Below are positions 1 through 64,000 of a stretch of DNA of 64,000 nucleotides, piece after piece. The DNA is from Imbricaverruca yamaguchii. Lineage: Eukaryota; Arthropoda; Thecostraca; Neoverrucidae. The notes beneath the pieces were generated by a model. It ran no database searches. It had not been told where the DNA came from and was given only the letters and a program-made list of their open reading frames with translations. The stretch covers positions 246,001 through 310,000 of the forward strand of contig JAOTOL010001368.1 of NCBI GenBank assembly GCA_034440575.1, in the 5' to 3' direction. Each line of letters starts with the position of its first letter. Positions within the stretch are counted from its first letter, which is position 1. The translations under genes and the position numbers were made by a program.

Positions 1-222
1 CACTCTATAAGATAAATTTACAAACGAGGCAGCCGACCTGCGAGCCGTCCTCCTATGGACCAAACGTTCCCGAGTAATGTCAAAAAGGCTCAAAAGATTC
101 TATGTGGAACTTTGAAGTGCAAGATGGGGCGGTGAAATAAAAACTTCAGCGGTATTAGCTCAAGTATAATGGTTCTTTAACCACAAAATCTCGCTGGCGT
201 CTGCAACCCAGGATATGCATAC

Positions 223-320
<98 letters not shown>

Positions 321-1825
321 ATATTATATATATACATATAACGTACCTTTGAAAATAAAGTTACTCAAATCTGACGAGTTTTGGAAAAGTGTGTGGTGGG
401 GGGAGGGGGGAGGGGGAGGGGGAGACTAAGTATACAGTGGGACGCCTTCAGATTTTCGCGCTTTGTACCAATCCTGGCTGTTCCATTGGAGGGGGATGAT
501 GGCAATGACCATCCACAAAGTATGCGAAGCTACTAATGCAAGCTGAAATATTGAGAGTGGGAAACGCCAGATGGAAATAAATACTAACGTGTTACAAAAG
601 CAGGCGGAGTTCAAGGTATTGCAAATGCTCATCCTAGATCGCGGGAAGCCATATTTTAACTCCATGCGATTGCCGTTTTGGCTTCCAGCTAGGCCATTCC
701 ACAGACGTATCTACGTCATACTCGGAAACAGAGTGCACAAGATTATCAACGAAATATTAGTCCACTCATCTTTCCCAGATATAGTTGACCATGAAGCAAA
801 TTATCGTAATGTTCCACAGTTCATTTTGTTGATGCACATACCCTCATACCGTGGAATTAAACGTGGTGTCGCTGTGGTTTGGGTCTAGGGGCGCATCAGC
901 CATGAGTAAACCATTAACCATGAACCATGTAAACCATTAACCATGAACCATGTAAACCATTAAGCGCCCAAACCGGATCCGAGAACCACCTCCTCAGAGT
1001 CGCGTCTTAGTGGTATTGTTGGGCGACATGTCTTCGCCGCCCTGGATTGCTGAAAATCCCATTTCGCAGTTTCAGTTTCCACATTCCATTAGCAGACCGA
1101 CGTGTCTCCAAGAAGACTGGAGAATGTCTTGTTGGTTCCATGGTTTTGGCTCTCTCGTGCGTAGAGCTTGAATGTTAGAATATGATGCACGGTAAGTGGG
1201 GAATTGAATCATGGCACAATTGATCGACTTCATTCTTGACAGTCTGTGGCAGTCTGTGGCGCTGTACGTCATATTCATAACCGCGCTAACACCACACCTC
1301 CGCTCGTACTCTCCTGGGGGACGAGGGCCAGTGGCCTATTCTTGGTTTGGTTACCGGGAGTTGATTGGTGCGCGGAGCGTCCTAATTGCGTTGCCTTTTC
1401 CAATGCATGTACAGTGTCGCTCTCAGTTTAGCGTCACTGGATGTTGTCACTCGACGTTTAGACGTGCAGTGGAGGAGCGCGATCTCAGTGGGTGTTCTGC
1501 TTGGTGCATGTGTGGATGGAGTCGGTCTGCAGACACGGGTCCACCTCTCTTCTCTGTCTTTGTCCGTGTCTGTCCCTGCAGCCGCTGTCCCTGCAGCCGC
1601 CTGTCTTCCCATGGCACGCTCCAGCTCGTCGGAGTTCTTGCAGCCCGCTACGCCGCCAGACAAGACCAAACCACTCTCCCGTTTTCGAGCACCTTCATTA
1701 TTCTGAAGACTGCGTATTGAACGAGGAACATTGCGGTTTCACTCTACAGACGGACAGACAGCGCCCCTAGCGGCGGCGAATGAAATGAGGGGGGCGGAGC
1801 GCGGCGCCGGAGGCGGCCGGCGGCT
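1..1825. other. Region downstream of the Mhc stop
   Basis: This region should hold the 3' UTR. I saw no minus-strand AATAAA or ATTAAA, so the poly(A) site is undefined or lies left of the window. It contains an AT/GT microsatellite (223-319), G-rich runs (391-423), a degenerate AACCATGAACCATGTA repeat (901-962) and no recognisable gene on either strand. Confidence 0.6.
223..319. repeat. (AT)n-(GT)n microsatellite
   Basis: About 10 AT units run directly into about 39 uninterrupted GT units. It is likely highly polymorphic. Confidence 0.97.
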
Positions 1826-62249
<60,424 letters not shown>

Positions 62250-62367
62250 CTGTGGCACACGAAGTCGTGAGTTCGAATCTCACCGGCAGCCGCATCTTTC
62301 AGATGTGCTGGATTGTTGCACATTTTATTTGCAAATGGGTTTGGATGAAGAACGGGTGGAAGTTCCG

Positions 62368-62722
62368 CCGCCCTGGTAGCTCAGTTGGTTAGAGCGCTGG
62401 CCTGCACCGGTCTCCCCTGTATTGGCAACACAGGGTTCGAGTCGCTTCGCGCGCTCGCATTTAGCCCCCGGCCGGGAGTGTCAGTTGACAGCTGGCCCGA
62501 TAAGGCCGGGGACGAGCTACCGGGCGGCCGTGTCGGTGCATTGGCGGCACGTTAAACTTTCGGTCTAAATTCTGCCGTTGAACTGGAGCTCATGGATCGG
62601 GTGGTTGGGCCAGGGTTCACACAACAAGCTCTGCTTAGCAATAGAACCCTGGCTCCTCAAGCCACCCCAGCAACAACTCGGATCAAATTTATTTATTTTA
62701 AAAAAAGAAGAAAAAAAAAGTT
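62368..62722 (+). mobile_element. tRNA-derived SINE, family 3 (TAGCTCAGTTGG head)
   Basis: A box TAGCTCAGTTGG and B box GGTTCGAGTC in a tRNA-like head of about 75 nt, a body of about 250 nt, and a tail TTTATTTATTTTAAAAAAAG followed by A-rich sequence. The head resembles a type I tRNA, but stem pairing is incomplete. It is a single copy in this window. Confidence 0.72.
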
Positions 62723-62756
62723 AACATATACAGAATGTAGCATTCATTCAACAAGC

Positions 62757-63487
62757 TGAAGTTAACACGCGCCCTGGAGGGGAGGGGCGAAATCCGCCCA
62801 CCCCTCCGGTTTTTCGTAGATAACTCCAGATTGTACTGGTCGATGTACGCCATTGTTTGTGTACCTGCTTATAAATTAACGGCGCGTTGTTTAAAGTAAG
62901 AAAAATGAAAATCGACCGAAACTTTTCGAGCTAGGTGTCGCTAAAATCAAAACATTTTCTCAGCGCCAGACCACAAATATCGGCGCTGATGCGCTTCCCG
63001 TATATTGGCAAAAAGGAAGTGTTCTTGACAAAACTAGCGACTTGTTTGGTGTGCATTGCTATGCTATATTGTTTCAAAGTCATGTCAGGTCACCGAGGTC
63101 AAGTCAGGTCAAGTTTATGACAGGCTAGCACACGCCCTGGAGGGGGATGGCGAAATCCGTCCACCCATCCGATTTTTCGTACATAACTCTATATTATACC
63201 GGCTGATATACGACATTTTTGCGTACATATTTGGAAATGATCGGCGCATTGCTTAAAGTAAGACAAATTAAAACCGGCCGAGAACTTTTCAGGTTAGGGG
63301 ACGTTAACGTAAAAACAATTCGCAGCATTAGACCACAAAAATCAGCGCTGATGCCCTTCCCGTATATCGGCAAAAGTGAACTGTTCTTGACAACACTAGC
63401 GACTTTGATGCATTTTGTTATGCTATATAATTTAAAAGTCATGTTAGGTCGCCAAGGTCAGGTCAGGTCAAGTTCATGACAGGCTAA
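62757..63487. repeat. Two tandem copies of a ~360-bp unit
   Basis: Copy 1 (about 62757-63125) and copy 2 (about 63126-63487) share CACGCCCTGGAGGGG, GGCGAAATCCG, CACAAA(T/A)ATC(G/A)GCGCTGATG and a GGTCAAGT(C/T)(A/C)GGTCAAGTT end. They diverge by an estimated 15-20 percent. Probably a satellite monomer pair or a duplicated transposon remnant. Confidence 0.8.
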
Positions 63488-64000
63488 AAGAACCGAACTT
63501 GGTCAACTGGAATGTTGTCAAAAATGCAAATGACTGTCATGCGATTGATGTCACTTTACATGTTACTTCCTACACATCCCATACACATCTACTGTTTGTC
63601 AGTATGTGCCTGGGCGTTTCCATACTGTATTCATGTATTTCACTCCTTTCTTTGCGAAGCCAATTGTGCCGAACCGCCCAACGGAGCAGTCGGGTGGGCA
63701 GCCCGGTTCCGGTAACTGGAGCAGGTAATGACTTGTTAAAGTGCTCCTGTATAGGTGACCCGAGGTAAAATGGCGGATTTGACATCTGTATTGCATCATT
63801 AGTGATGTCCAAAACATCATTAATGCCAATTTCGGAGCATTTAAACACAATCACAGCGATCCATAGCATTGACAAGCCAATCTAGGCAAAACCAGAAACT
63901 TTTGCTACTTTGACCTCATTTGACCTTGAATATATTGGCCTAAGGTCATGAAATTTGCGCACAATAGAGTTCACTGTCGTGCCCATCCACCTGCGAATTT
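63488..64000. other. Right edge, Mhc intron upstream of E1
   Basis: Unique AT-rich sequence. No upstream motor exon lies in the window, so the intron before E1 is longer than 1.7 kb. Confidence 0.6.

Noticed and set aside
571..888. 105-codon plus-strand frame downstream of Mhc
   Set aside because: No recognisable homology, and the composition does not look coding.
62368..62445. Functional tRNA gene
   Set aside because: A and B boxes are present but acceptor-stem pairing and length are poor, and it continues into a SINE body with an A-rich tail.

Overview
The window is eukaryotic and is occupied almost entirely by one gene read on the minus strand: the 3' four fifths of a muscle (class II) myosin heavy chain gene, Mhc. 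The protein is closest in layout to arthropod muscle myosin. It has an RCIIPNE actin-binding segment, SH1/SH2 cysteines, a converter encoded by alternative exons, two IQ helices, a long coiled-coil rod and a short tailpiece. GC-rich exons, short introns mixed with huge minisatellites, and tRNA-derived SINEs suggest an invertebrate, probably a crustacean. A barnacle is only a guess. No second complete gene was recognised on either strand.

I placed 31 coding positions (E1 to E31, numbered 5' to 3' on the minus strand), three of which have alternative copies. Every junction is GT-AG and every phase matches. Taking one copy per position gives 4,560 nt, or 1,519 residues plus a TAG stop. E1 (62.2 kb) starts just before switch II, so about 420 N-terminal residues (P-loop, switch I) lie beyond the right edge. 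E2 to E10 (60.7 to 42.6 kb) finish the motor and light-chain-binding region. After a 15.1-kb intron, E11 to E31 (27.5 to 1.8 kb) encode the rod and tail.

Mutually exclusive exons: a pair for the actin-binding helix region (E6a/E6b), a converter pair (E8a/E8b), and a triplet for the 26-residue S2 hinge (E18a/b/c), which matches Drosophila exon 15 in position and length but has three members. This gives up to 12 combinations in this window. Inside the 15-kb intron a GC-rich open exon with an ATG and a phase-0 donor (33414-33680) is a candidate first exon of a myosin rod protein made from an internal promoter, as known in Drosophila Mhc.

The introns carry an exceptional load of minisatellites (12-bp x ~117, 30-bp x ~85, 41-bp x ~41, 45-bp x ~43, 44-bp x ~23 and many smaller). 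Several abut exons and contain copies of the adjoining splice junction: the 44-bp array repeats the last six codons and donor of E26, and the 45-bp array repeats the acceptor of E22. A CTGAC pentamer microsatellite, which matches the branch-point consensus, lies just upstream of many acceptors. Three families of tRNA-derived SINEs account for much of the rest.
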